This document shows positions 1 to 6,148 of a stretch of 6,148 nucleotides of DNA, piece after piece. The translations under genes and the position numbers were made by a program. Under the pieces are notes generated by a model that worked only from the letters and a program-made list of their open reading frames with translations, was not told where the DNA came from and did no database searches. Positions within the stretch are counted from its first letter, which is position 1; every line of letters begins with the position of its first letter. This stretch comes from Rhodocyclaceae bacterium UBA2346 (GTDB lineage: Bacteria > Pseudomonadota > Gammaproteobacteria > Burkholderiales > Rhodocyclaceae): contig DDUE01000072.1 of assembly GCA_002344625.1 (NCBI GenBank), positions 1 to 6,148 of the forward strand. The letters are read 5' to 3'.

Positions 1-870
1 CGGATCCCGGCCGGCGCCCAGACTCGCAGCCCGACGGCGGCCGAACGGGTCGCGGTGCAGTTGTTGCGCCATGCCCAGATGCTGCCGGCCGCGGTCATCG
101 CGCCAGTTGCGGCCAAGCGCCGCGAGGCGGTGGCGGAACAGGTGTGCGACGGCCATATCCTTGCGGTCTCGACCATCGAGGCAACCGAGTTGTGCTCGGG
201 GCGGCGCAACCGCCTGATTCGCGTCAGCGACGCACGCGTGCCGCTCGAACTGGCGGGCGACTGCAGGTTCGTGCTGTTTCGCGAATCCAGCGGTATTCAC
301 GAGCATATCGCGGTCGTGATCGGCGAGCCGGCCGACTGGCCGCAACCGGTGCCGGTGCGGCTGCATTCGTCCTGCCTCACCGGCGACGTGTTCGGCAGCC
401 AGCGCTGCGACTGCGGCGAGCAACTGCAGCGCGGCATCGCCTCGATCAGCGCGCAGGGCGGCGGGGTCCTGCTGTACCTTTCGCAGGAAGGCCGCGGCAT
501 CGGCCTCGGTAACAAGTTCCGCGCCTACCGCCTGCAGGACGAAGGACTCGACACCATCGACGCCGACCAGGTGATCGGCTTCAGCAAGGACGAACGGGAC
601 TTCGGCATCGCGCACGAGATGCTCGAAGCACTCGGGGTGTCGCGCATCAACCTGCTGACCAACAATCCGGCCAAGATCAAGGCGTTGGTCGACGCCGGCA
701 TCGACGTCGCCGACCGCCAGCCGCTGTTCGGCCTGCTCACCGACCACAACCAGCGCTATCTCAGCACCAAGGCCGATCGCCACGGACACTGGCTGCACGA
801 GTTGCTGAACGAGCAGGATGAACCCGTGATTGCGGTGGGGCCGACCCCCGGTCAGCGTTCGCGATCGTGA
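1..870 (+). CDS. ribA: GTP cyclohydrolase II, RibA type with N-terminal extension (5' end cut off)
   Basis: This enzyme opens the imidazole ring of GTP, releasing formate and pyrophosphate to give the diaminopyrimidine that starts riboflavin synthesis in the cytoplasm. The frame is open from base 1 to the TGA at 868-870, 289 codons in view. Counting codons from base 1, the zinc cysteines are C125, C136 and C138 (C-x10-C-x-C), followed by QEGRGIGL at 162-169, Y176 in RAYRLQD, D197 and R199 in DERDF, LLTNNPAK at 218-225 and a KADRHGH end motif from 257. From memory of E. coli RibA (C54, C65, C67, Y105, D126, R128), all of these sit at a constant offset of 71 with no gaps, so the catalytic domain is intact. 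About 70 residues precede that domain, so this is longer than the roughly 200-residue E. coli enzyme. A GTG at 55 could be a start, but it has no visible Shine-Dalgarno and the frame is open upstream, so the true start is probably outside the window. The extension shows none of the DHBP synthase signature I would expect of RibBA. Confidence 0.93.
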   Translation, partial: RIPAGAQTRSPTAAERVAVQLLRHAQMLPAAVIAPVAAKRREAVAEQVCDGHILAVSTIEATELCSGRRNRLIRVSDARVPLELAGDCRFVLFRESSGIHEHIAVVIGEPADWPQPVPVRLHSSCLTGDVFGSQRCDCGEQLQRGIASISAQGGGVLLYLSQEGRGIGLGNKFRAYRLQDEGLDTIDADQVIGFSKDERDFGIAHEMLEALGVSRINLLTNNPAKIKALVDAGIDVADRQPLFGLLTDHNQRYLSTKADRHGHWLHELLNEQDEPVIAVGPTPGQRSRS

Positions 871-1685
871 CCGCCCGGGCCGCGCGAAGAATCGAAGCGG
901 CTCAGATCGAAGGCCCGCGCTTCGCCGATGAGTCCGGCGAGCATCGCGGCGTAGTGCCGCACCAGCCGCTCGCCCAGTTCGGCGCTGGCGAGCAGCGCGT
1001 TGCCGACGGTGCCGGACGGATGCAGGTCTTCCGCCATCCAGGCGAAGCCCGCCTCGCCCTCCGGGCCCAGGTGCAATCCGCGTTCCGCCATGTCGTGCCC
1101 CAGGCCGCGAACATCGGCGCATGCGTCGGTGCGCACCTTGTGCGGTGCGAGATGCAGCATCATCGCGGTCTCGAGCGCCCCGCCGTGCAGCCCGTGGCGC
1201 AACTCCTCGGCCGGCAACGCGCCGGGCGGCGGCGGAAACCGGAAGTAGTTCGCCCGCACCACCAGCATCCGCCACTGCGCGCGCAGTTTGAGCGCAGCCA
1301 GATCGACCAGCGCCTTGTTGCCGCCATGGCTATTCACCAGCACCAGCCGCCGCAAGCCCGCGCGCGCGACACAATCGCCCAGTTCGACCAGCGTGGCGAG
1401 GGCGGTTTCGGGGCTGAGCCTGAGCGTGCCGCCGAAGTGGCGGTGCTCGAGACTGAGGCCCACGGCCAATGCGGGCAGTACCACCACCGGCACGTCGGAA
1501 CTCACACGCGCGAGAGCCGCATCGACGAGCCCGAGCGCGATGTCGAGATCGGTCGACAACGGCAAGTGTTCGCCGTGCTGCTCGATCGCGGCCAGCGGCA
1601 GCACCGCGACGGCATCACGCGCCGCGAGCGCGGCGATGCCGTGTGGCGTCAGGTCCTGCCACCGGGTCGAAGTGAAAGAAGTCAT
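852..1685 (-). CDS. Creatininase-family metal-dependent amidohydrolase
   Basis: This is a cytoplasmic hydrolase of the creatininase superfamily, which cleaves C-N amide bonds with two divalent metals; members include creatininase, the archaeal FAPy deformylase ArfB and the mycofactocin peptidase MftE. Starting at the ATG at 1685 gives 277 residues, a normal family length. Motifs are IEQHGEHLPLSTD with E35, H37 and D46, the NSHGGN motif with H120, and a later HGGALETAMM with E172. E35, H37, D46 and H120 lie within one position of the metal ligands I recall for Pseudomonas creatininase (E34, H36, D45, H120), so the metal site looks intact. The creatininase-type E in GHYEN is replaced here (HGGN), so E172 probably supplies the second-site glutamate and the substrate is probably not creatinine. 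The start at 1685 is preferred because GGA lies about 10 bases upstream and the family begins close to the W-x-DLT motif. ATG 1700, ATG 1745 and TTG 1754 are in-frame alternatives that add an arginine/proline-rich, non-conserved head. The gene is convergent with ribA, overlapping it by 19 bp. The exact substrate is unknown. Confidence 0.88.
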   Translation of the reverse strand: MTSFTSTRWQDLTPHGIAALAARDAVAVLPLAAIEQHGEHLPLSTDLDIALGLVDAALARVSSDVPVVVLPALAVGLSLEHRHFGGTLRLSPETALATLVELGDCVARAGLRRLVLVNSHGGNKALVDLAALKLRAQWRMLVVRANYFRFPPPPGALPAEELRHGLHGGALETAMMLHLAPHKVRTDACADVRGLGHDMAERGLHLGPEGEAGFAWMAEDLHPSGTVGNALLASAELGERLVRHYAAMLAGLIGEARAFDLSRFDSSRGPGGHDRER

Positions 1686-1704
1686 CGGTTCGAGTTCCAT
1701 GCCT

Positions 1705-1712
1705 GGGGGGGG
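1705..1712. repeat. G8 homopolymer tract
   Basis: Eight consecutive G on the plus strand (C8 in the sense of the creatininase-family gene) lie 5 bases upstream of the alternative ATG at 1700 and 20 bases upstream of the preferred ATG at 1685. Starting translation at 1745 or 1754 would place the tract inside codons for a proline run, where a length change would shift the frame. With the preferred start it is in the leader or promoter. Confidence 0.9.
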
Positions 1713-1752
1713 CGCGCCGGACAGGCGCCGCGCACGTTGACGCATCCTACCC

Positions 1753-1757
1753 AAGGA
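1753..1757 (+). promoter_or_regulatory. Ribosome binding site deciding a GTG start
   Basis: AAGGA at 1753-1757 is followed by 8 bases and then GTG at 1766. The in-frame ATG codons at 1772 and 1775 would be 14 and 17 bases away, too far for good spacing. This is the reason for choosing the GTG as start of the membrane enzyme. Confidence 0.65.
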
Positions 1758-1765
1758 CGCGCGCC

Positions 1766-3451
1766 GTGGCGATGATGCGCTCGCGCTGGCAAGCGCTTGC
1801 CCGCGTGGTGTTGCCCGTGCTGCTGCTCAACACCCTGCTCACGATGGGCAATCGCTGGCCGGGCCTCGGCATCGTGGTCGATGCCCGGGTGTCGATCGAG
1901 CTGGTGCTGGGGGTGGTCGCGCTCGCCGCCTGGATCGCTCGCTACGGCGCCCCGTCGGCACGCATGCGCAACGGCGTCGCGGCAATCGCGAGCCTGTGGG
2001 TGATGCTGCGCTACATCGACATCAGCGTGCCGGCGCTGCTCGGGCGGCGGGTCAACGTTTACTGGGACACCCAGCATGTCTGGCAGCTTCTGCGCATGGC
2101 CGGCGCGGACGGGCAATGGGGCGCGCTGGCCGGCTGGCTGTCGGTTTGCGCGCTTTCACTGGTCATCCTGTTCGCGGGCGTGCGCATGCTGATCGGCATG
2201 CTCGGCTCCGGACTGGCCGCAACGCTGCCACGGCGCGGCACACTGGCCGTCGCCATCGCGACCACCGCGGCCTGGCTTGCCGCGCCTGGTCTCGGTGTCA
2301 CGACCGACAGGTTCTTCGCCAGGCCGGTGAGCGGGACCCTCGTCGAGCAGGCGCGGATGCTGTCGGCGTCGATATCGAATCGCGCGAACGACGCGACGCT
2401 GGCGCCCGGTCCGGCGTTCGACGGCAACCTGGCGGTACTCGCCGGCGCGGACGTGCTGATCCTGTTTTCCGAAGCCTACGGCGCGATCACCTTCGACGCG
2501 CCCCACATCACCAGCGCGGTCGCGGCCTCGCGCACCGCCCTCGGCCAGGCGATCGCGGCAAGCGGCCGCATGGTGGTGTCGGCGCGCGTACGCTCGCCGA
2601 CCTTTGGCGGCGCCTCGTGGCTCGCCCATGCAGCCCTGCTGACCGGCATCGACACCGCCAACCCCGATCACTACGCGGCACTGCTCACGACGCGCAGGCC
2701 GAGCCTGGTCAGCCATTTTTCCCGCCACGGCTATCGCACCGTCGCGTGGATGCCGGGCATTCAGCGGCCGTGGCCGGAGGGCAGCTTCTACCGTTTCGAC
2801 CGCTACGCGGACCTCGGTTCGATCGGCTACGAAGGCCCTGCGTTCGGCTACTGGCAGGTGCCCGACCAGGCGGCGATGGCCTTGCTCGATGCGCAGGAAC
2901 TGTCGCGGGGCGCACAGGCCGCACAACGGCCGCCGCGCCTGGTGGTCTTCCCGACGGTGACGACGCATGCGCCCTTTCGCCCGGTTCCCCCCTATGTCGA
3001 CGACTGGGCGCGCGTCACGCGCCCGGACGGCTACACCCCGGCCGAGATCGCCGCCGCAATCGCCCGGCCGGGAGACTGGACGGCGCCCACGGCCGCCTAC
3101 ATCGAATCGCTGCGCTACAAGTTCGAATGGATCGCGCACTTCCTGCTGCAACGCGCGGACCCCGACCTGGTCATCATCCTGATCGGCGACCACCAGCCGA
3201 TCGGTGCGGTGACCGGCCCGGGCGCACCGTGGGACGTGCCGGTACACGTGATCAGCAACAATCCGGTGCTCGGCGCGCGGCTCGAAGCCGCCGGCTTCGT
3301 GCGCGGCCTCGAACCACCCCGGACGGCGCTCGGCGCGATGCACGAGCTGACCACAACGCTCGCCGAGCAATTCTCGGCGCCGATCGACGATCCGCCGGCC
3401 GCCCCGGGGGCGCCGAACCTCATCGATGCAAGGTTCGAGCCCCCGGAGTGA
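1766..3451 (+). CDS. Membrane-anchored sulfatase-like / phosphoethanolamine transferase-like protein (alkaline phosphatase superfamily)
   Basis: This 561-residue protein has about five N-terminal hydrophobic segments (near residues 12-28, 41-60, 70-92, 119-147 and 158-177) and then a soluble domain from about 225 to the end, expected to be periplasmic. That is the plan of LtaS, EptA and OpgB-type enzymes, which move or cleave phosphate-linked head groups on envelope lipids or glycans. In the soluble domain, E236 in ILFSEAYG and D475-H476 in LIGDHQP match the metal ligands of the fold. GGASW places S284 where LtaS and EptA have the threonine nucleophile, and THAPF (H401) resembles the substrate-binding histidine region. 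There is no C/S-x-P-x-R sulfatase signature, so a formylglycine-dependent sulfatase is unlikely. The GTG start at 1766 is set by AAGGA eight bases upstream. It is divergent from the creatininase-family gene and ends 64 bp before the pyruvate carboxylase gene, so cotranscription with the latter is possible. The acceptor and donor cannot be read from sequence, and a phosphatase or phosphodiesterase role is also possible. Confidence 0.87.
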   Translation: MAMMRSRWQALARVVLPVLLLNTLLTMGNRWPGLGIVVDARVSIELVLGVVALAAWIARYGAPSARMRNGVAAIASLWVMLRYIDISVPALLGRRVNVYWDTQHVWQLLRMAGADGQWGALAGWLSVCALSLVILFAGVRMLIGMLGSGLAATLPRRGTLAVAIATTAAWLAAPGLGVTTDRFFARPVSGTLVEQARMLSASISNRANDATLAPGPAFDGNLAVLAGADVLILFSEAYGAITFDAPHITSAVAASRTALGQAIAASGRMVVSARVRSPTFGGASWLAHAALLTGIDTANPDHYAALLTTRRPSLVSHFSRHGYRTVAWMPGIQRPWPEGSFYRFDRYADLGSIGYEGPAFGYWQVPDQAAMALLDAQELSRGAQAAQRPPRLVVFPTVTTHAPFRPVPPYVDDWARVTRPDGYTPAEIAAAIARPGDWTAPTAAYIESLRYKFEWIAHFLLQRADPDLVIILIGDHQPIGAVTGPGAPWDVPVHVISNNPVLGARLEAAGFVRGLEPPRTALGAMHELTTTLAEQFSAPIDDPPAAPGAPNLIDARFEPPE

Positions 3452-3501
3452 TGGCCTGCTTATTGCTTCAAAATCCGGCCGCCTCCACCGAGGCACCACT
3501 C

Positions 3502-3507
3502 AGGGGA
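3502..3507 (+). promoter_or_regulatory. Ribosome binding site of pyruvate carboxylase
   Basis: AGGGGA at 3502-3507 lies 8 bases before ATG 3516 and fixes the start of pyruvate carboxylase, which also matches the family's usual N-terminus (start of the biotin carboxylase domain with LVANRSEIA). A small perfect hairpin, GCCTC-CACC-GAGGC at 3481-3494, lies just upstream and would leave the site free. Confidence 0.75.
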
Positions 3508-3515
3508 CCGACAAG

Positions 3516-6148
3516 ATGAAAAGAATCCGCAGCATACTGGTTGCCAACCGCAGCGAGATTGCGATCCGGGTCTTTCGCGCCGCATCGGAACTGGGCATCC
3601 GCACCGTGGCGATCTTCTCGAACGAGGATCGCTTCGCGCTGCACCGCTTCAAGGCCGACGAGTCCTATCTCGTCGGCCCCGGCAAGAAGCCGATCCAGGC
3701 CTACCTCGACATCGACGACATCATCCGCATCGCCAAGGAAGCCGAAGTAGACGCGATTCATCCGGGGTACGGCTTCCTGTCCGAGAATCCGGACTTCGCG
3801 CAGGCGTGCTCAGACCACGGGATCGCCTTCATCGGCCCGCAGGCCGACGTGATGCGGCGCCTGGGCAACAAGGTGGCCGCGCGCGAACTGGCCGGCACCG
3901 CGGGCGTGGCGGTCGTACCCGCCACCCAGGCCCTGCCACGCGACGGCGCCACGGCCCACGCGATGGCCGCCGCGGTCGGATATCCGTTGATGCTCAAGGC
4001 CAGCTGGGGCGGCGGCGGGCGCGGTATGCGGGTGGTCGAAAACGCCGCGGAACTGGACAATGCCATCGAGGTCGCACGCCGCGAGTCGCTCGCGGCCTTC
4101 GGCAACGACGAGGTGTATCTGGAAAAACTGGTGCGCAACGCCCGCCATGTCGAAGTGCAGGTACTCGGCGACCGACACGGCCAGCTCGTGCATCTGTTCG
4201 AGCGCGACTGTTCGGTGCAGCGGCGCAATCAGAAAGTGGTCGAGCGCGCGCCGGCGCCCTATCTCGGCGACGCCGCGCGCACGGCCCTGTGCGAAGCCGC
4301 CCTGAAACTCTGCAAGGCAGCCGGCTATACCCATGCCGGCACGGTCGAATTCCTGATGGACGTCGACAGCGGCGCGTTCTATTTCATCGAAGTCAACCCC
4401 CGCATCCAGGTCGAGCATACGGTTACCGAACAGGTCACCGGCGTCGACGTGGTCAAGGCCCAGATCCGCATCACCGAGGGCGCGCGGATCGGCGATCCGG
4501 ACGCATTCCTGCCGGCACAGGCCAGCATCCGGCTCAATGGCCACGCCCTGCAGTGCCGGATCACGACCGAAGATCCGGAAAACGGCTTCAATCCCGACTA
4601 CGGCCGCATCACCGCCTATCGCAGCGCCGCCGGCTTCGGGCTGCGCCTCGATGGCGGCACCGCGTACACCGGCGCGGTGATCACGCCGTTCTACGATTCG
4701 CTGCTGGTCAAGGTCACCGCCTGGGGCCACAGCGCCGAAGAGGCGATCTCGCGCATGGGCCGGGGCCTGCGCGAGTTTCGCATTCGCGGGGTCTCGTCGA
4801 ACCTGCAGTTTCTCGAAAACGTCATCACCCATCCGCGTTTCGCATCCGGCGACTTCACCACCCGCTTCATCGACACTACCCCGGATCTGTTCAAGTTTCA
4901 GAAGCGCCAGGACCGGGCGACCAAGATCCTGAAGTTCCTGGGTGAAGTCGCCGTCAACGGCAACCCCGAAATGAAGGGCCGCCAGGCGCCGATGCTGCCG
5001 CTGGCCCGCCCGGTGAAACCGCCGACCGATCTGAGCGTGCCGCCGCCACCGGGTTCGCGCGACCGCCTGAAAGCCCTCGGCCCGCAGGCATTCGCGGCAT
5101 GGATGCTGGCGCAGGACAAAGTGCTGCTCACCGACACCACCCTGCGCGACGCGCACCAGTCGCTGTTCGCGACCCGCATGCGCACCCACGACATGCTCGA
5201 GATCGCGCCGCACTATGCACGCTTGATGCCCGGGCTGTTTTCGCTCGAATGCTGGGGCGGCGCGACCTTCGACGTGGCCTTGCGCTTCCTCAAGGAAGAC
5301 CCGTGGGAACGGCTGCGGAAACTGCGCGCCGGCATTCCCAACATCCTGTTCCAGATGCTGCTGCGCGCGTCGAATGCGGTGGGCTACACCAACTATGCCG
5401 ACAACGTGGTGCGCCATTTCGTGCATCAGGCGGCGCACGAGGGAATCGACGTGTTCCGGGTGTTCGATTCACTCAACTGGGTGAACAACATGCGCGTGGC
5501 GATGGATGCAGTGAACGAGTCGGGCGCCCTGTGCGAGGCCGCGATCTGCTACACCGGCGACATCTTCGACGCCGGCCGGCCCAAGTACGCGCTCAAGTAC
5601 TACGTCGATCTCGCGCGGGAACTCGAGCGCGCCGGCGCGCACATCCTCGCCATCAAGGACATGGCCGGCGTGTGCAAGCCGCGGGCCGCCGCCGAACTCG
5701 TGCGGGTGCTCAAGCAGGAAACCGGTCTGCCGATTCATTTCCACACCCATGACACGTCGGGCATCGCCGCCGCGAGCGTGCTCGCCGCGATCGAGGCCGG
5801 CGTCGACGCGGTCGACGGCGCGCTCGACTCGATGAGCGGCCTCACGTCCCAGCCCAATCTCGGCTCGATCGCGGCGGCGCTCGGCGGCGCGGCGCGCGAC
5901 CCCGGCCTCGACCTGGACGCGGCCCAGTCGCTTTCGCACTACTGGGAGGGGGTACGGCGCTTCTATGCGCCCTTCGAAGCCGACATCCGCGCGGGCACAT
6001 CCGATGTGTACAAGCACGAAATGCCGGGCGGGCAATACACCAACCTGCGCGAGCAGGCGCGGGCAATGGGGCTGGAGCATCGCTGGCCGGAAGTTGCGCA
6101 GGCCTACGCGGACGTGAACCAACTGTTCGGCGACATCGTCAAGGTCAC
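3516..6148 (+). CDS. pyc: Pyruvate carboxylase, single-chain (3' end cut off)
   Basis: This biotin enzyme carboxylates pyruvate to oxaloacetate with ATP and bicarbonate, refilling the TCA cycle in the cytoplasm. The frame is open from ATG 3516 to the right edge, 877 codons of an expected 1,150 or so. Residues 1 to about 450 are the biotin carboxylase domain: LVANRSEIA near the start, HPGYGFLSEN at 82-91, K161 and the GGGGRGM loop at 165-171, ERDCSVQRRNQK at 229-240, and EVNPRIQVEHTVTE at 292-305. From about 535 comes the carboxyltransferase barrel: TDTTLRDAHQS with D545 and Q548, R617, metal-site K714 in AIKDMAG (the lysine carbamylated in the family), and H743 and H745 in HFHTH. Each is four less than the numbers I recall for Rhizobium etli (D549, Q552, R621, K718, H747, H749), so the core is gap-free. 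RVFDSLNWVNNM is characteristic of pyruvate carboxylase. Codon 878 begins AC, hence Thr, matching the catalytic Thr882. The biotin carrier domain is outside the window. The alternatives, a separate biotin carboxylase or an oxaloacetate decarboxylase alpha subunit, are excluded by the fused domains. Confidence 0.97.
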   Translation, partial: MKRIRSILVANRSEIAIRVFRAASELGIRTVAIFSNEDRFALHRFKADESYLVGPGKKPIQAYLDIDDIIRIAKEAEVDAIHPGYGFLSENPDFAQACSDHGIAFIGPQADVMRRLGNKVAARELAGTAGVAVVPATQALPRDGATAHAMAAAVGYPLMLKASWGGGGRGMRVVENAAELDNAIEVARRESLAAFGNDEVYLEKLVRNARHVEVQVLGDRHGQLVHLFERDCSVQRRNQKVVERAPAPYLGDAARTALCEAALKLCKAAGYTHAGTVEFLMDVDSGAFYFIEVNPRIQVEHTVTEQVTGVDVVKAQIRITEGARIGDPDAFLPAQASIRLNGHALQCRITTEDPENGFNPDYGRITAYRSAAGFGLRLDGGTAYTGAVITPFYDSLLVKVTAWGHSAEEAISRMGRGLREFRIRGVSSNLQFLENVITHPRFASGDFTTRFIDTTPDLFKFQKRQDRATKILKFLGEVAVNGNPEMKGRQAPMLPLARPVKPPTDLSVPPPPGSRDRLKALGPQAFAAWMLAQDKVLLTDTTLRDAHQSLFATRMRTHDMLEIAPHYARLMPGLFSLECWGGATFDVALRFLKEDPWERLRKLRAGIPNILFQMLLRASNAVGYTNYADNVVRHFVHQAAHEGIDVFRVFDSLNWVNNMRVAMDAVNESGALCEAAICYTGDIFDAGRPKYALKYYVDLARELERAGAHILAIKDMAGVCKPRAAAELVRVLKQETGLPIHFHTHDTSGIAAASVLAAIEAGVDAVDGALDSMSGLTSQPNLGSIAAALGGAARDPGLDLDAAQSLSHYWEGVRRFYAPFEADIRAGTSDVYKHEMPGGQYTNLREQARAMGLEHRWPEVAQAYADVNQLFGDIVKV

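Larger units (their letters stand above)
1701..1765. promoter_or_regulatory. Divergent spacer, presumed promoter region
   Basis: This is the only non-coding room between the minus-strand creatininase-family gene and the plus-strand membrane enzyme, so promoters for both genes would be expected here or inside the neighbouring coding ends. A TTGACG at 1737-1742 resembles a -35 box on the plus strand, but no credible -10 box lies 16-18 bases downstream. I see no clear operator. GCCTG at 1701-1705 can pair with CAGGC at 1722-1726, and a GGCGCGCC palindrome lies at 1711-1718; neither is distinctive at this GC content. The call rests on gene orientation only. Confidence 0.3.

Noticed and set aside
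834..850. Possible terminator hairpin GGGG-CCGA-CCCC near the end of ribA
   Set aside because: Only four base pairs, inside coding sequence and without a following T run; likely chance at this base composition.
1737..1742. TTGACG as a -35 box for the membrane enzyme
   Set aside because: No -10-like hexamer at 16-18 bases; the expected position is GC-rich and already next to the start codon.
867..1775. Long plus-strand ORF (302 codons) opposite the creatininase-family gene
   Set aside because: It is the antisense shadow of a gene with intact family motifs; its translation is Arg/Gln/His-rich, resembles no family and starts without a ribosome site.
2156..3499. 447-codon minus-strand ORF opposite the membrane enzyme
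   Set aside because: Highly charged, Arg-rich translation with no domain; a typical antisense shadow in high-GC DNA.
1996..3519. 507-codon plus-strand ORF overlapping the membrane enzyme
   Set aside because: It is an out-of-frame reading of the same strand, dominated by Arg, Gly and Ala as expected of a shifted high-GC gene, while the other frame has membrane segments and active-site motifs.
3806..4945. 379-codon plus-strand ORF within pyruvate carboxylase
   Set aside because: Out-of-frame reading of the biotin carboxylase region, Arg-rich with no family resemblance.
3810..5438. 542-codon minus-strand ORF opposite pyruvate carboxylase
   Set aside because: The plus strand encodes a motif-complete pyruvate carboxylase through this whole stretch; the antisense reading has no recognisable motif.
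5469..6122. 217-codon minus-strand ORF opposite the carboxyltransferase region
   Set aside because: Antisense to conserved catalytic motifs (K714, H743, H745) and without a domain of its own.

Overview
The window is a gene-dense piece of a high-GC bacterial chromosome (GC is roughly two thirds by eye, with strong G/C preference at third codon positions). The gene content (a GTP cyclohydrolase II with an N-terminal extension, a creatininase-family hydrolase, a five-span alkaline-phosphatase-superfamily membrane enzyme, and a single-chain pyruvate carboxylase) fits a Gram-negative proteobacterium. Beta-proteobacteria such as the Rhodocyclales are my best guess, but that is an inference from style and not a proven placement. 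I see no mobile element, tRNA, rRNA, CRISPR array or phage gene.

Layout: (1) 1-870, plus strand, the 3' part of a GTP cyclohydrolase II gene (RibA type) whose frame is open at the left edge. (2) 852-1685, minus strand, a complete creatininase-family metal-dependent amidohydrolase, convergent with gene 1 and overlapping its end by 19 bp. (3) About 80 bp of divergent spacer holding a G8 tract and a Shine-Dalgarno sequence for gene 3. (4) 1766-3451, plus strand, a membrane-anchored sulfatase-like/phosphoethanolamine-transferase-like protein. (5) A 64-bp gap with a good ribosome binding site. (6) 3516 to the right edge, plus strand, the first 877 codons of pyruvate carboxylase, covering the biotin carboxylase domain and nearly all of the carboxyltransferase catalytic core. 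The biotin carrier domain lies beyond the window.

The genes do not form one obvious pathway. GTP cyclohydrolase II begins riboflavin synthesis. Its neighbour belongs to the superfamily that includes the archaeal riboflavin-pathway deformylase ArfB, which makes the pair suggestive but unproven. The membrane phosphatase-fold enzyme probably modifies an envelope glycan or lipid. Pyruvate carboxylase refills the TCA cycle with oxaloacetate. Genes 3 and 5 could be cotranscribed. I did not find a clear undescribed system. The points most worth checking are the extended RibA next to the creatininase homologue, the G8 tract upstream of the latter, and the serine at the predicted nucleophile position of the membrane enzyme.
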